This document shows positions 19,325-27,276 of a DNA stretch of 44,298 nt, piece by piece. The first letter of the stretch is position 1, and every line of letters begins with the position of its first letter. Where the stretch lies: NCBI RefSeq assembly GCF_000732535.1, contig NZ_APNK01000030.1:1-44298 (forward strand), read 5' to 3'. The DNA is from Salinisphaera hydrothermalis C41B8 (GTDB taxonomy: Bacteria; Pseudomonadota; Gammaproteobacteria; Nevskiales; Salinisphaeraceae). Both the position numbers and the translations under genes were made by a program. A model generated the notes under the pieces. The model was not told where the DNA came from. It saw only the letters and a program-made list of their open reading frames with translations, and searched no databases.

Positions 19325-20449
19325 ATGGCCGAGAATACCGTCGTCATCGCTCCCGACAGCTTCAAGGGCAGCTTGTCGGCCAGCGATGTCGCCAAGGCGC
19401 TCGCCGAGGGGCTGGCTGCCCACGACAATCCGCCGCGCACCGAAATCGCGCCCATGGCGGACGGTGGTGAAGGGCTACTGGATGCGGTGGCCACCACCTG
19501 CAAGGGCCACTGGCACACCACCACGCTGGTCGGCATCCATGGCCGTTCGCTCGAGGCGCCCTGGTACGCCATGGCGGACGGGCCCGCCGTGCTCGAGTCG
19601 GCTACGGTGCTGGGGCTGCCGCTGATCGAGGCCATGGACGACGCACCGCCGCTGGCCGAACGCAGCAGCTATGCGCTCGGCACGCTGATCGCCGATGCGT
19701 TGGACTCCGGCGCCACCGATCTGGCCATTGGCCTGGGCGGCAGCGCCTGCAACGACGCCGGGCTCGGCATGCTGGCCGCACTGGGCGCGGTCCCCTATGA
19801 CAACGCCGGACAGGTCATCGCACCGAGCATGAACGGCCTGCTTTCGCTGGCTCGAATCGACTTGTCCGGACTGGATTCACGCTTGGCGAATGTCCGGTTG
19901 CGCGCACTGTGCGACGTGGATAACCCGCTGCTCGGCGAAGCCGGTGCCAGCCGGATCTACGGCCCACAAAAAGGTCTGACCGACGCCGATATCGCCAAAG
20001 TCGAAGCCGCGTTCGAGCATCTGGCCGAGACCACCGGCGCGCGCGACAAGACCGAATGGCCCGGCAGCGGTGCCGCTGGCGGGCTCGGCTTTGCTCTGGC
20101 GCTCATCGGTGCCCGGCTCGAATCCGGCGCGGAAGCCGTGCTCCGGATGACCGGGTTGGCCGAGCGTATGGCCAACGCCCGCTGTGTGATCACCGGCGAA
20201 GGCCGCTCCGACCGCCAGACCCTATCCGGCAAGCTCCCGCTGGCAGTCGCCAAGGCCGCCCGTCCGACCCCCACACTGCTCGTCTGCGGCGACATCGCCG
20301 ACGATGCACGCGACGAACTGGCCACTTATTTCGCGCGCACTTACACGCTGGTCGAGCGGGCCGGCAGCGTCGAGGCGGCGATCGCCGAACCGGCGCGCTG
20401 GCTGTTCGAGATCGGCGCCGATCTGGTGGACACCATCAACGATCTTTAG
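19325..20449 (+). CDS. Glycerate kinase (GarK/GlxK type)
   Basis: Phosphorylates D-glycerate with ATP, giving 2-phosphoglycerate in the GarK/GlxK-type family, and so feeds lower glycolysis. The family start VVIAPDSFKGSLSASDVAKA is clear, followed by MADGGEGLLDA, the glycine-rich IGLGGSACNDAGLGMLAALG, and SGAAGGLGFAL. GEGRSDRQTLSGKLP near the C-terminus is also typical. The chosen ATG at 19325 begins directly at the family N-terminus (374 residues) with AGG close upstream. The gene diverges from the cyclotransferase-like gene. Glycerate is a product expected from the glucosylglycerate phosphorylase encoded 7-9 kb upstream, so the two could act in one recycling pathway. Confidence 0.93.
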   Translation: MAENTVVIAPDSFKGSLSASDVAKALAEGLAAHDNPPRTEIAPMADGGEGLLDAVATTCKGHWHTTTLVGIHGRSLEAPWYAMADGPAVLESATVLGLPLIEAMDDAPPLAERSSYALGTLIADALDSGATDLAIGLGGSACNDAGLGMLAALGAVPYDNAGQVIAPSMNGLLSLARIDLSGLDSRLANVRLRALCDVDNPLLGEAGASRIYGPQKGLTDADIAKVEAAFEHLAETTGARDKTEWPGSGAAGGLGFALALIGARLESGAEAVLRMTGLAERMANARCVITGEGRSDRQTLSGKLPLAVAKAARPTPTLLVCGDIADDARDELATYFARTYTLVERAGSVEAAIAEPARWLFEIGADLVDTINDL

Positions 20450-20616
20450 GGCCCCGCTGCCTTGGGCCCGCCGCTGGATCAAAGGCGATCCGGCCGGCCA
20501 AACCCAAGCACCCGTGAAATCTCGAGCGGCTGAGGCGGCACAGGCCGTTTCTGGGCGACATTCGTCGGGTGCTGCCCTATCATGGCCGCGCTCGCCCCAT
20601 AGACCGGAGACTGGCC

Positions 20617-21570
20617 ATGCTGCGCAGCTTTGCCATCAACCACGGCCGTATCGTCGAAGATCGTTCGCAGGACACACCGTTGGCTAAGCGGTTGTCGCAT
20701 GCCCACTGGATCGACGCGCTTGAGGCCGATGAGGCCGAGCGCGCCGAACTGACCCGGTTTCTCACCGACGAACTCCCCGAAGACGAAGACGTTGAAGAAA
20801 TCGAGGCCTCGGCCCGTTACTTCGTCGACCCCGACGGCATTCACGTGCATTCGCTGTTCCTGTCGCAAAGTGAGGGACGGCACGACACCGAAACCGTGGC
20901 CTTCATCCTGCAACCGGAACGCCTGATCACGCTGCGCGACGACGACCTGGCCGATTTCCGCCTGCTGCGCATGCGCGCGCGAGCCGGGCAGGTCGAGGTC
21001 GACTCGCCCGAGTCGCTTCTGGTCACGATCTTCGACCAGAAGGTGGAAAACCTGGCCGATACGGTCGAGGATATCCATCTCGATCTGGAAAAAGTCAGCC
21101 ATACGGTGCTCGAGGACGAAGAGGCCGACTACGAGGGCGCCATCGACGCCCTCGCCAAGCTCGAAGACTCCTCCGGCAAGATCCGGCTTTGCCTGATGGA
21201 TACCCAGCGTTCGATCTCGTTCATATTGCGGCACCTGCCGGCGCGGGCCCCCGAACGCGAAATGGCACGCGAAATCCTGTCCGACGTGGAAACGCTGATG
21301 AGCCATATCGCGTTTCTGTTCGACAAGATCAACTTCCTGATGGACTCGACCGTGAGCTTCATCAACATCGAGCAGAATCAGATCATCAAGATCTTCTCGA
21401 TCGCGGCCGTCGTCTTTCTGCCGCCCACGCTCGTGGCGAGCATCTACGGCATGAACTTCCAGCACATGCCCGAACTGTCATGGCACTATGGTTACCCGAT
21501 GGCGATCGGACTCATGGTCGCCGCGGGTATCGCGCCGTATCTGTACTTCAAGCACAAGAACTGGCTCTAG
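20617..21570 (+). CDS. corA: CorA-family magnesium/cobalt channel
   Basis: Pentameric inner-membrane Mg2+ channel. The large cytoplasmic N-terminal domain (about 1-255) contains long helices. Two C-terminal membrane helices follow, the first ending in the selectivity motif YGMNF. Length is 317 residues from the ATG at 20617, which has GGAGA six bases upstream and matches the family start. The stop codon TAG (21568-21570) lies inside the left terminal repeat of repeat copy C, so the last bases of the coding frame are part of that element. The C-terminal sequence YLYFKHKNWL still looks like a normal CorA tail. Confidence 0.92.
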   Translation: MLRSFAINHGRIVEDRSQDTPLAKRLSHAHWIDALEADEAERAELTRFLTDELPEDEDVEEIEASARYFVDPDGIHVHSLFLSQSEGRHDTETVAFILQPERLITLRDDDLADFRLLRMRARAGQVEVDSPESLLVTIFDQKVENLADTVEDIHLDLEKVSHTVLEDEEADYEGAIDALAKLEDSSGKIRLCLMDTQRSISFILRHLPARAPEREMAREILSDVETLMSHIAFLFDKINFLMDSTVSFINIEQNQIIKIFSIAAVVFLPPTLVASIYGMNFQHMPELSWHYGYPMAIGLMVAAGIAPYLYFKHKNWL

Positions 21571-21840
21571 GGCGTGTTGAGGTTTCGTGCGAGCGCCGCG
21601 TTGGCGTCCGCAAATCGTGACCGGCAAGGCGCGAGTCGCCGCGTCGTGGCGTGGCACGACCCAGACTCGCAACGCCGCCGGGCGGGATTTGCGGCCCAAC
21701 CCTTCGGGACAAGCGCTGTTTTACGGCAATCCAGCGTTATAGCTCTCTCGCGTAGGATGACTACGCCACGTTCGCTACGCCTCGTCTTGCCGCAAAACAG
21801 CGCTTGGCGCGGACCCGCACGAAACCTCAACACGCCCTAG
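21567..21840 (+). repeat. Structured inverted-repeat element, copy C
   Basis: This 274-bp element has perfect 25-bp terminal inverted repeats (21567-21591 and 21816-21840), reading CT then AGGGCGTGTTGAGGTTTCGT. It has the same orientation and internal plan as copy A. An arm pairs 21711-21728 with 21788-21805 (17 of 18), and the GCGAGTC...GACTCGC stem encloses a GTCGTGGC-type hairpin with one change. Both ends carry TA next to the GGG/CCC termini. It starts inside the last codons of corA and provides that gene's stop codon. Confidence 0.87.
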
Positions 21841-21846
21841 GGATTT

Positions 21847-22196
21847 CGCGCTGTAGCGCGACCCCCTTTCATTTGCTTGTCCAAACGAACGGAAGCAAAG
21901 GAAAGGACACCCTACCTTGCGCCGATGCTACGCATCGGTGCCCTGCGCGGCTCCGGCCGCAAGAGGGACAGCCGCGAAACTCGCGCTGCTACGCAGCACT
22001 CAGACACACGGCTGTCTTTTTCCTCTTGCGCCCTCCACTGCTCGGCGCTGCGCTCAAGGGGACCCGAATACAGACACGGCCCGCGAAGGTTGGGCGTTCG
22101 CGCCTGTGTTCGAGCCCGTCTGAGGCGACGCCGACGCACAGCGGCGAGGAGTATCCGGCACATGCGCCGGTGCGGCCAGCCTGTCTGAGCGTCGCC
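21847..22196. ncRNA. Hairpin-rich non-coding region (candidate structured RNA)
   Basis: No credible protein is encoded in 21841-22344, but at least six base-paired units follow one another. CGCGCT/AGCGCG lies at 21847-21860. A 13-bp stem (one mismatch) pairs 21866-21878 with 21893-21905. CCGATGC/GCATCGG at 21922-21938 has a TAC loop. A long stem pairs 21958-21973 with 22010-22030 (16 pairs, five-T bulge) around GCTGC/GCAGC, also with a TAC loop. 22065-22073 pairs with 22104-22112 around CGCGAA/TTCGCG. 22124-22131 pairs with 22189-22196. The strand is unknown. It could be an RNA gene or part of a larger repeat. 22197-22344 shows nothing I recognise. Confidence 0.45.
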
Positions 22197-22344
22197 AAAA
22201 CGACGCGAGTTCTGACCGCATGCCGTCGTCGCGAGCATCAAAGTGACTCGCACATATCAGTGCGAAACTAAAGCCTGACTCGCCCCAGGGCTCCAAAGAT
22301 CCGCGACCGAACCGGAACCGGCACGTGCACTTTGCAAGCGCCCC

Positions 22345-22520
22345 AGGGTCTGTTGAGGTTTGGTGCGAGCGCCGCGTTGGCGTCCGCAAATCGTGTCCGG
22401 CAAGGCGTGAGTCGCCGGCTCTGGGCGTGCCACGACCCAGACTCGCAACGCCGCCGCGCGCCCCTGGTTAATTTTCAGGGAGCGCTTGGCGCGGACTCGC
22501 ACTAAGCCTCAACAGACCCT
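22345..22520 (+). repeat. Structured inverted-repeat element, copy D (internally deleted)
   Basis: This 176-bp copy has 25-bp terminal inverted repeats with two mismatches (22345-22369 and 22496-22520), starting AGGGTCTGTTGAGGTTTGGT. The left half matches copies A and C closely through the GACTCGCAACGCCG stretch. About 95 bp of the right arm are missing and replaced by a short sequence containing CCCTG...CAGGG. The two TIR mismatches would be G-U pairs in plus-strand RNA. Flanking dinucleotides are CA on the left and TA on the right. It lies 74 bp from the end of mlaA. Confidence 0.8.
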
Positions 22521-22594
22521 AAGCGGTTCCGTCGCAGATCCGAGCGTTCATCAGCCGCCTTCCGCGGTCGCGCCGACACCCGCGCGGCTTTCCG

Positions 22595-23359
22595 CTAATG
22601 CGCCACCTGCAACGCGCGATAGTTGATGTAGACCAGCCGCACCAGCGTGTATTCGAACGGCGAACCGGTCTGGTAGTAGCGGAAATTGGTCTGATCGCGC
22701 TTGTTGATGACGTACATCAGGTTATAGGCCAGACTCGCCGGCAGGTTGCCGTGGGTCTGCACCGGATCGAGCACATAGAGCAAGCCTTGATCGGCCGCCA
22801 GTCCGCCCGCGTCACGCAGGTCGGACGGGCCAAAGAACGGCAGCACCAGGTACGGCCCGGTGCCCACGCCATAATGCCCCAGGGTCTGACCGAAATCCTC
22901 GTCGCGCTCCTTGAGGCCGATATGTGTCGCCGGATCGAACAATCCGCCGATGCCGACCGTGGAATTGATCACGAACCGCGATGCGGTCACCGCCGAGCTC
23001 TTCGGCTTGAGCTGCAGCACGCTGTTGGTAAACGTCGTGATCTCGCCGATATTGGAGAAGAAGTTGGCCACGCCGGTCCGCATGAAGCCGGGCGTATAGC
23101 GATCGTAGACGTGCACCACCGGTAACAGGACGTATTCGTCGGTGAGCGCGTTGAAGCGATAGACCCGGCGGTTGAACCCCTCGATGGGGTCCGAAATCGC
23201 CAGCGGGTTGGCCGTGGTCTGACTCGCCGGCGTACCGGCGGGCGTGGAGCTGTCGATGGTTTTGGGCGGAGGCGTGGACGCACAGGCGCCAAGCATTAGG
23301 CTCAGCGCCACGACAACCAGCGCCTGCCGACCCGATCGAACGTGTCGCGAGGCATTCAT
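22595..23359 (-). CDS. mlaA: MlaA (VacJ) phospholipid-transport lipoprotein
   Basis: Outer-membrane lipoprotein of the Mla system, which removes misplaced phospholipids from the outer leaflet. The lipobox LGAC follows a signal peptide. After a Pro/Thr/Ser-rich linker comes the MlaA domain: DPIEGFNRRVYRFN, then FFSNIGEITTFTNSVLQ, FVINSTVGIGGLFDPA, DFGQTLGHYGVGTGPYLVLP (the last exactly 20 residues) and PSDLRDAGG. Length is 254 residues, usual for the family. Its ATG overlaps the upstream hydrolase stop codon by four bases, so the two are translated as a pair. No mlaBCDEF genes lie nearby. Confidence 0.94.
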   Translation of the reverse strand: MNASRHVRSGRQALVVVALSLMLGACASTPPPKTIDSSTPAGTPASQTTANPLAISDPIEGFNRRVYRFNALTDEYVLLPVVHVYDRYTPGFMRTGVANFFSNIGEITTFTNSVLQLKPKSSAVTASRFVINSTVGIGGLFDPATHIGLKERDEDFGQTLGHYGVGTGPYLVLPFFGPSDLRDAGGLAADQGLLYVLDPVQTHGNLPASLAYNLMYVINKRDQTNFRYYQTGSPFEYTLVRLVYINYRALQVAH

Positions 23360-24711
23360 TGGGTAAAGTAATCCTGAAGCGCGTGGATCGTCTTCTTGTA
23401 GCTCAGATTGCCGAGATGGCCGCCGTGCGGACGAATCCGCGCCCGGTTTCCGAAGGTCCGACGCAGAAAGCCGACTTCATCGGCATCGAGGATCGGATCG
23501 TCGGCGTTGGTGAATACGGCCATGTGCTTGTCGCTGGCCAGAAACGGCGCGATCGTGTGCATGTCGGCCTCGGATATGAGTTCCGACTTGCTTACATGTC
23601 GGCCATCACGATTCCAGTACGGCACCAGCAGCTGGTTGATGTAATCGGAAAACGACATGCGGAAAGAACGACGGAAATAGACGCCGAGCGAATCGTAGGG
23701 GCCGAGCTTGACATTTTCCGGCACGATCACGTCCGAATGCGTGATCACATCCGCGGCGAACGCCATGTTGGCCAGCGACAGGCGGAAAGCCAGGCCCACG
23801 ATGGCGCCGATATCCTTCTTGTCGAACGTACCGTTCTCATAGGCCCGATACAGTACATCCTCGTTGAAACGCAGCGGTTGGCCCTGGCCTTCGCTCTGCT
23901 GGATATTACCCAGCACTTCGGCCAGGAAGTTGGGCAACGCATCGAACCCGCCCGGCAGGTTGCGCTTCAGCAACACATCCATGCGATCCACCGAATCCCA
24001 GACGTTGACCGCCGGATTGAGCAGCAGCACGTGCTGGAAACCGAACACCCCGCGCTGCTGATCGAGCTTGGCCAGAAACGCCGCTTGGGTGGCACCGAGG
24101 CTCCAACCCGTCAGCGAGTAGCCGGTGATATCGACATCGCCCGACAGATCGTCGCGCACGGCCTGCATCATGCGATACAGATCGGCCACGTCGGTTTTCA
24201 TGCGCCCGGGCACCGGGTATTTGGCCGCTCCCAGCATGAACGTGACACTGGTGGGCGACGGCAGACAGGCGACGCTATAGCCGACCTGGTACAGCGCCCG
24301 CGACAGCAGCACGCACTTGCTCGACAAGGCCGAGTCGCCGGTGCCGGCGATCACGAACGCCAGCGGCGCCGGATGATCCTGAGCCGCCAACAAATACTGC
24401 AAAGGCCGCGCATAGCGCAGCGTCGGCGGCGTCTTGCGATCGACCAGCGGCTTGAGCGTGCGAATCGAGAAATTCGCTTTCTTGGGCAGCTGCGCCTTCA
24501 GGCCGTCGGGCGTACCGAGCACGGTGGCCGTCAGCGCGTTCTTGAATGGATAAGGCTTGACCTGATGATCGCCAGCAGTGGCATGTCCCGCAGAGGACGA
24601 AGCATCGGTATCGGAGTTCGCTACTGAAGGCCCGCCTTGGGTGGCACAACCGGCCAGGGCGAGCAAAAGCAGCAGACCGGCCATGACGTGCCGGTGAGAA
24701 GCTGACAACAC
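23356..24711 (-). CDS. Lipoprotein alpha/beta hydrolase, linked to mlaA
   Basis: Probable outer-membrane lipoprotein of 451 residues with signal peptide and lipobox LAGC. The alpha/beta-hydrolase fold is indicated by the nucleophile elbow GWSLGA and by the histidine of GGHLGN near the C-terminus. An acid in the DDPILDADE stretch could complete the triad. The strand AFVIAGTGDSALSSK would hold the oxyanion region. The gene overlaps mlaA by four bases and precedes it. Hydrolases of this kind occur next to mlaA in other Proteobacteria as far as I recall, suggesting a role in lipid handling, but the substrate is unknown. Its start lies 81 bp from a divergently oriented oxidoreductase gene. Confidence 0.75.
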   Translation of the reverse strand: MLSASHRHVMAGLLLLLALAGCATQGGPSVANSDTDASSSAGHATAGDHQVKPYPFKNALTATVLGTPDGLKAQLPKKANFSIRTLKPLVDRKTPPTLRYARPLQYLLAAQDHPAPLAFVIAGTGDSALSSKCVLLSRALYQVGYSVACLPSPTSVTFMLGAAKYPVPGRMKTDVADLYRMMQAVRDDLSGDVDITGYSLTGWSLGATQAAFLAKLDQQRGVFGFQHVLLLNPAVNVWDSVDRMDVLLKRNLPGGFDALPNFLAEVLGNIQQSEGQGQPLRFNEDVLYRAYENGTFDKKDIGAIVGLAFRLSLANMAFAADVITHSDVIVPENVKLGPYDSLGVYFRRSFRMSFSDYINQLLVPYWNRDGRHVSKSELISEADMHTIAPFLASDKHMAVFTNADDPILDADEVGFLRRTFGNRARIRPHGGHLGNLSYKKTIHALQDYFTQ

Positions 24712-24792
24712 GAGTCTCCTGAACGAGCTCTAAATTTGCTTCATCATACCGACAACCGGATTCCCCGGGTATGTCATTTCCGAGGATCACGC

Positions 24793-25790
24793 ATGACCGA
24801 CATCCTGATCATCGGCGCCGGCGTCGCGGGCATGGCCGCCGCCGAGCATTTGTCCGCCGCCGGCTATTCGCCGCGACTCGTCGACAAGGCGGCTCGGCCA
24901 GGCGGGCGCTGTGCCACGCGCCGGATCGCCGCCGATCGCGACGCCGACTGGTTCGACTATGGCGCCCAGTACTTCACGGTCCGCGATGACGGCTTCCGGG
25001 CCCTGGTGGACGCCGATCTCGAGGCCGGACGGCTCGCCCGCTGGTCGCCGGCACCTGGCTGCTCACCCCGTCGCCGGACGATCGCGAACGCTTGATCGGG
25101 CCCCGCGGGCTGAATGTCTGGGTCCGCGAGCGACTGGCAGCGGGCGGTTTCGACATCGCGACCGAACGCCGCGTCGAACGCGCCGTGGCCGACCAGAACG
25201 GCTGGCGCATCGATTACAGCAACGGCGAACACGATCGCGCCGATGTGGTGATCTTCACGCCGCCCGCGGTCCAGACCGCGGCCCTGCTCGGCCCACGGGC
25301 CGCCGATATCCCCGCTCTAGCCGACGCGGGTGCCGCGCTGGCGGCGTGCCATTCGGTTGTCGTCCGGGCGCCCGCCCTGCCCGAACGTCAGGCCATCTTC
25401 TTCAAGTCGGGACGTCTGTCCTGGGTGGCCGACAACACGCACAAGGCGGGGCGAGATGGCGACCGGCATCTATGGACGCTGCATGCTGACGCCGAATTCA
25501 GCGATGCCCATGTCGATACGCCCACCGCCGAGCTGGCGGATGAGTTGATCGCGGAATTTGCCGCCGCGACCGCCCAACGGGCCGCCGACATGGAAATCGT
25601 GCGCACGCACCGCTGGCGCTATGCCCGCCCCGGCCGCGGCGCCCCGGATGCCGACGATCTGTGCTGGACCCATACTGCCGCCGGGCTGGCGATCGCCGGC
25701 GACTGGCTCGCCGGGGGACGCGTCGAGGGCGCCTGGCTGTCCGGGCGCGAAGCCGCGCGCCATCTGATCGCGGCTTACGCGCTGGGCTGA
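24793..25790 (+). pseudogene. FAD-dependent amine-oxidase-like gene, frameshifted
   Basis: Two adjacent reading frames make up one protein of the renalase/NAD(P)-binding oxidoreductase type (COG3380-like). The first part, from 24793, has the Rossmann motif ILIIGAGVAGMAAAEHLSAA and RPGGRCATRR and runs to a stop at 25095. The second continues in another frame with AGTWLLTPSPDDRERLIGPR and ends with LAIAGDWLAGGRVEGAWLSG at 25790. The crossover lies around 25040-25065, and a net loss of one base there explains it. The rest of the gene is intact, so either it is a recent pseudogene or the sequence has an error at a GC-rich spot. Together the pieces would give about 332 residues. It converges with ndh, 32 bp away. 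Confidence 0.8.
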
Positions 25791-25822
25791 CGGTTCCGGC
25801 CCGGCGGCCGGATCGACAAGAC

Positions 25823-27127
25823 CTAATGCAGTTTCAGGCGCGGCCGCAGCACGCTGTTCAGCCCGTCCACGATCGCCTTGAGCGTGGTCTTGAAGACGCC
25901 GTGGATCGCGCGCTGGTGCATGCGATACAACGAGACATAGAACATCTTCGCCAGCTTGCCCTCGATGAACAGGCTGCGCCCGGCGGCGCGACCGCGCATG
26001 AGACTGCCCACGGCATCGAAATGGGCCAGCGAGATCAACGAGCCGAAATCGCGGTATTTGAACGGCTTGAGCGACTTGCCCTCGATCGTGGCCATCACAT
26101 TGGCGTAAACCGTACTCGCCATCTGATGCGCCGACTGGGCACGCGGCGGCACCCACTTGTTCTCGCCCATCGGGCAGGCAGCACAGTCGCCGATGGCGAA
26201 GATTCGCTCGTCGTCGATACTCACCAGCGTTTCGTCGACCTGAATCTGGTGATTGGGTCGCGTGGTCAGCCCGAGCTCGGAAAGCACCGAGGCGCCGCGC
26301 ACGCCGGCCGCCCAGACCGTCAGATCGGCATCGATACGATCGCCGGCCTTGGTCAGGAACCCCGTATCGTCGGCCTGCGTGATCATGGTTTCGGTGTGGA
26401 TATTCACACCCAGCTTTTCCAGCTGCTCGGCCACCGAACCGCTGATCCGCTCGGGCAACGCCGGCAAAATCCGCGGCGCGGCCTCGATCAGGTGCACATC
26501 GAGCTGCTCGCGATCGATCTTCGAATAGCCATAGGACGACAGCATATCGGTGGCCGACAACAGCTCGGCCGACAGTTCCACGCCGGTCGCCCCGCCGCCG
26601 ACGATGGCAATCGACAGCTTGGTGGCATGCCCCGGACCGCCGTCGCTATGGCGCAGGAACGTATTGAGCAATGCCCGGCGGAATGTCTCGGCCTGGCGGG
26701 TACTGTCGAGAAAATAACAATGATCGGCCACGCCCGGGGTGCCGAAATCGTTCGATACGCTACCGATCGCCAGCACGAGATAATCGTAGGGCAGCTCACG
26801 CTCGGCAAGAATCTGTTCGCCGTCCTCGTCGTGGATCGGGGCCAGTTGCACCGTGCGCGCGTTGCGATCGACTCCGGTCATCGCCCCGAGCTGGTAGCGG
26901 TAGCCGTGGGTTCGCGCATGCGCCGGATACGACACTTCGTCCAGGCTCTGGTCGAGCGCGCCGGTTGCCACCTCGTGCAGCAACGGCTTCCAGATATGCG
27001 TGGGGCTGGCATCCACCAGCGTGACATCGGCCTTGCCGCGGCGGCCGAGCTTCCGCCCCAGCCGGGTGACCAGTTCCAGACCGCCGGCGCCTCCGCCGAC
27101 GACCACGATTCGCGGTGTTTCAGACAT
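25823..27127 (-). CDS. ndh: Type II NADH dehydrogenase (NDH-2)
   Basis: Single-subunit, non-proton-pumping NADH:quinone oxidoreductase on the inner face of the membrane. Two dinucleotide-binding motifs are clear: VVVGGGAGGLELVTRLG near the N-terminus for FAD, and IAIVGGGATGVELSAELL in the middle for NADH. The FAD motif RIFAIGDCAACP and the quinone-site region PRAQSAHQMA are typical, and the C-terminus has the amphipathic membrane-binding stretch. Length is 434 residues from the ATG at 27127, which matches the family start; AGGAA lies somewhat far upstream. TATGAT at about 27221-27226 (minus strand) is a possible -10 box without a good -35. It lies 149 bp downstream of the OPT gene. Confidence 0.93.
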   Translation of the reverse strand: MSETPRIVVVGGGAGGLELVTRLGRKLGRRGKADVTLVDASPTHIWKPLLHEVATGALDQSLDEVSYPAHARTHGYRYQLGAMTGVDRNARTVQLAPIHDEDGEQILAERELPYDYLVLAIGSVSNDFGTPGVADHCYFLDSTRQAETFRRALLNTFLRHSDGGPGHATKLSIAIVGGGATGVELSAELLSATDMLSSYGYSKIDREQLDVHLIEAAPRILPALPERISGSVAEQLEKLGVNIHTETMITQADDTGFLTKAGDRIDADLTVWAAGVRGASVLSELGLTTRPNHQIQVDETLVSIDDERIFAIGDCAACPMGENKWVPPRAQSAHQMASTVYANVMATIEGKSLKPFKYRDFGSLISLAHFDAVGSLMRGRAAGRSLFIEGKLAKMFYVSLYRMHQRAIHGVFKTTLKAIVDGLNSVLRPRLKLH

Positions 27128-27276
27128 AGCGATGTCGTTTCCTGACAGCCGGCCACACCCGCGGCGCACCGGCGAAACCAAGCCCGCATCACTTTCCAAT
27201 GAGCGGCCGCCGGGCCGCATCATACTTTAGTCTAAGATACGTTGCCGAACCTCTCCGTTACACGCGTCTCATCGCA

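Noticed and set aside
21877-22271. Several 60-150-codon frames in the hairpin-rich region
   Set aside because: They overlap on both strands in many frames, lack ribosome-binding sites and motifs, and cross the stems; structure explains the region better.
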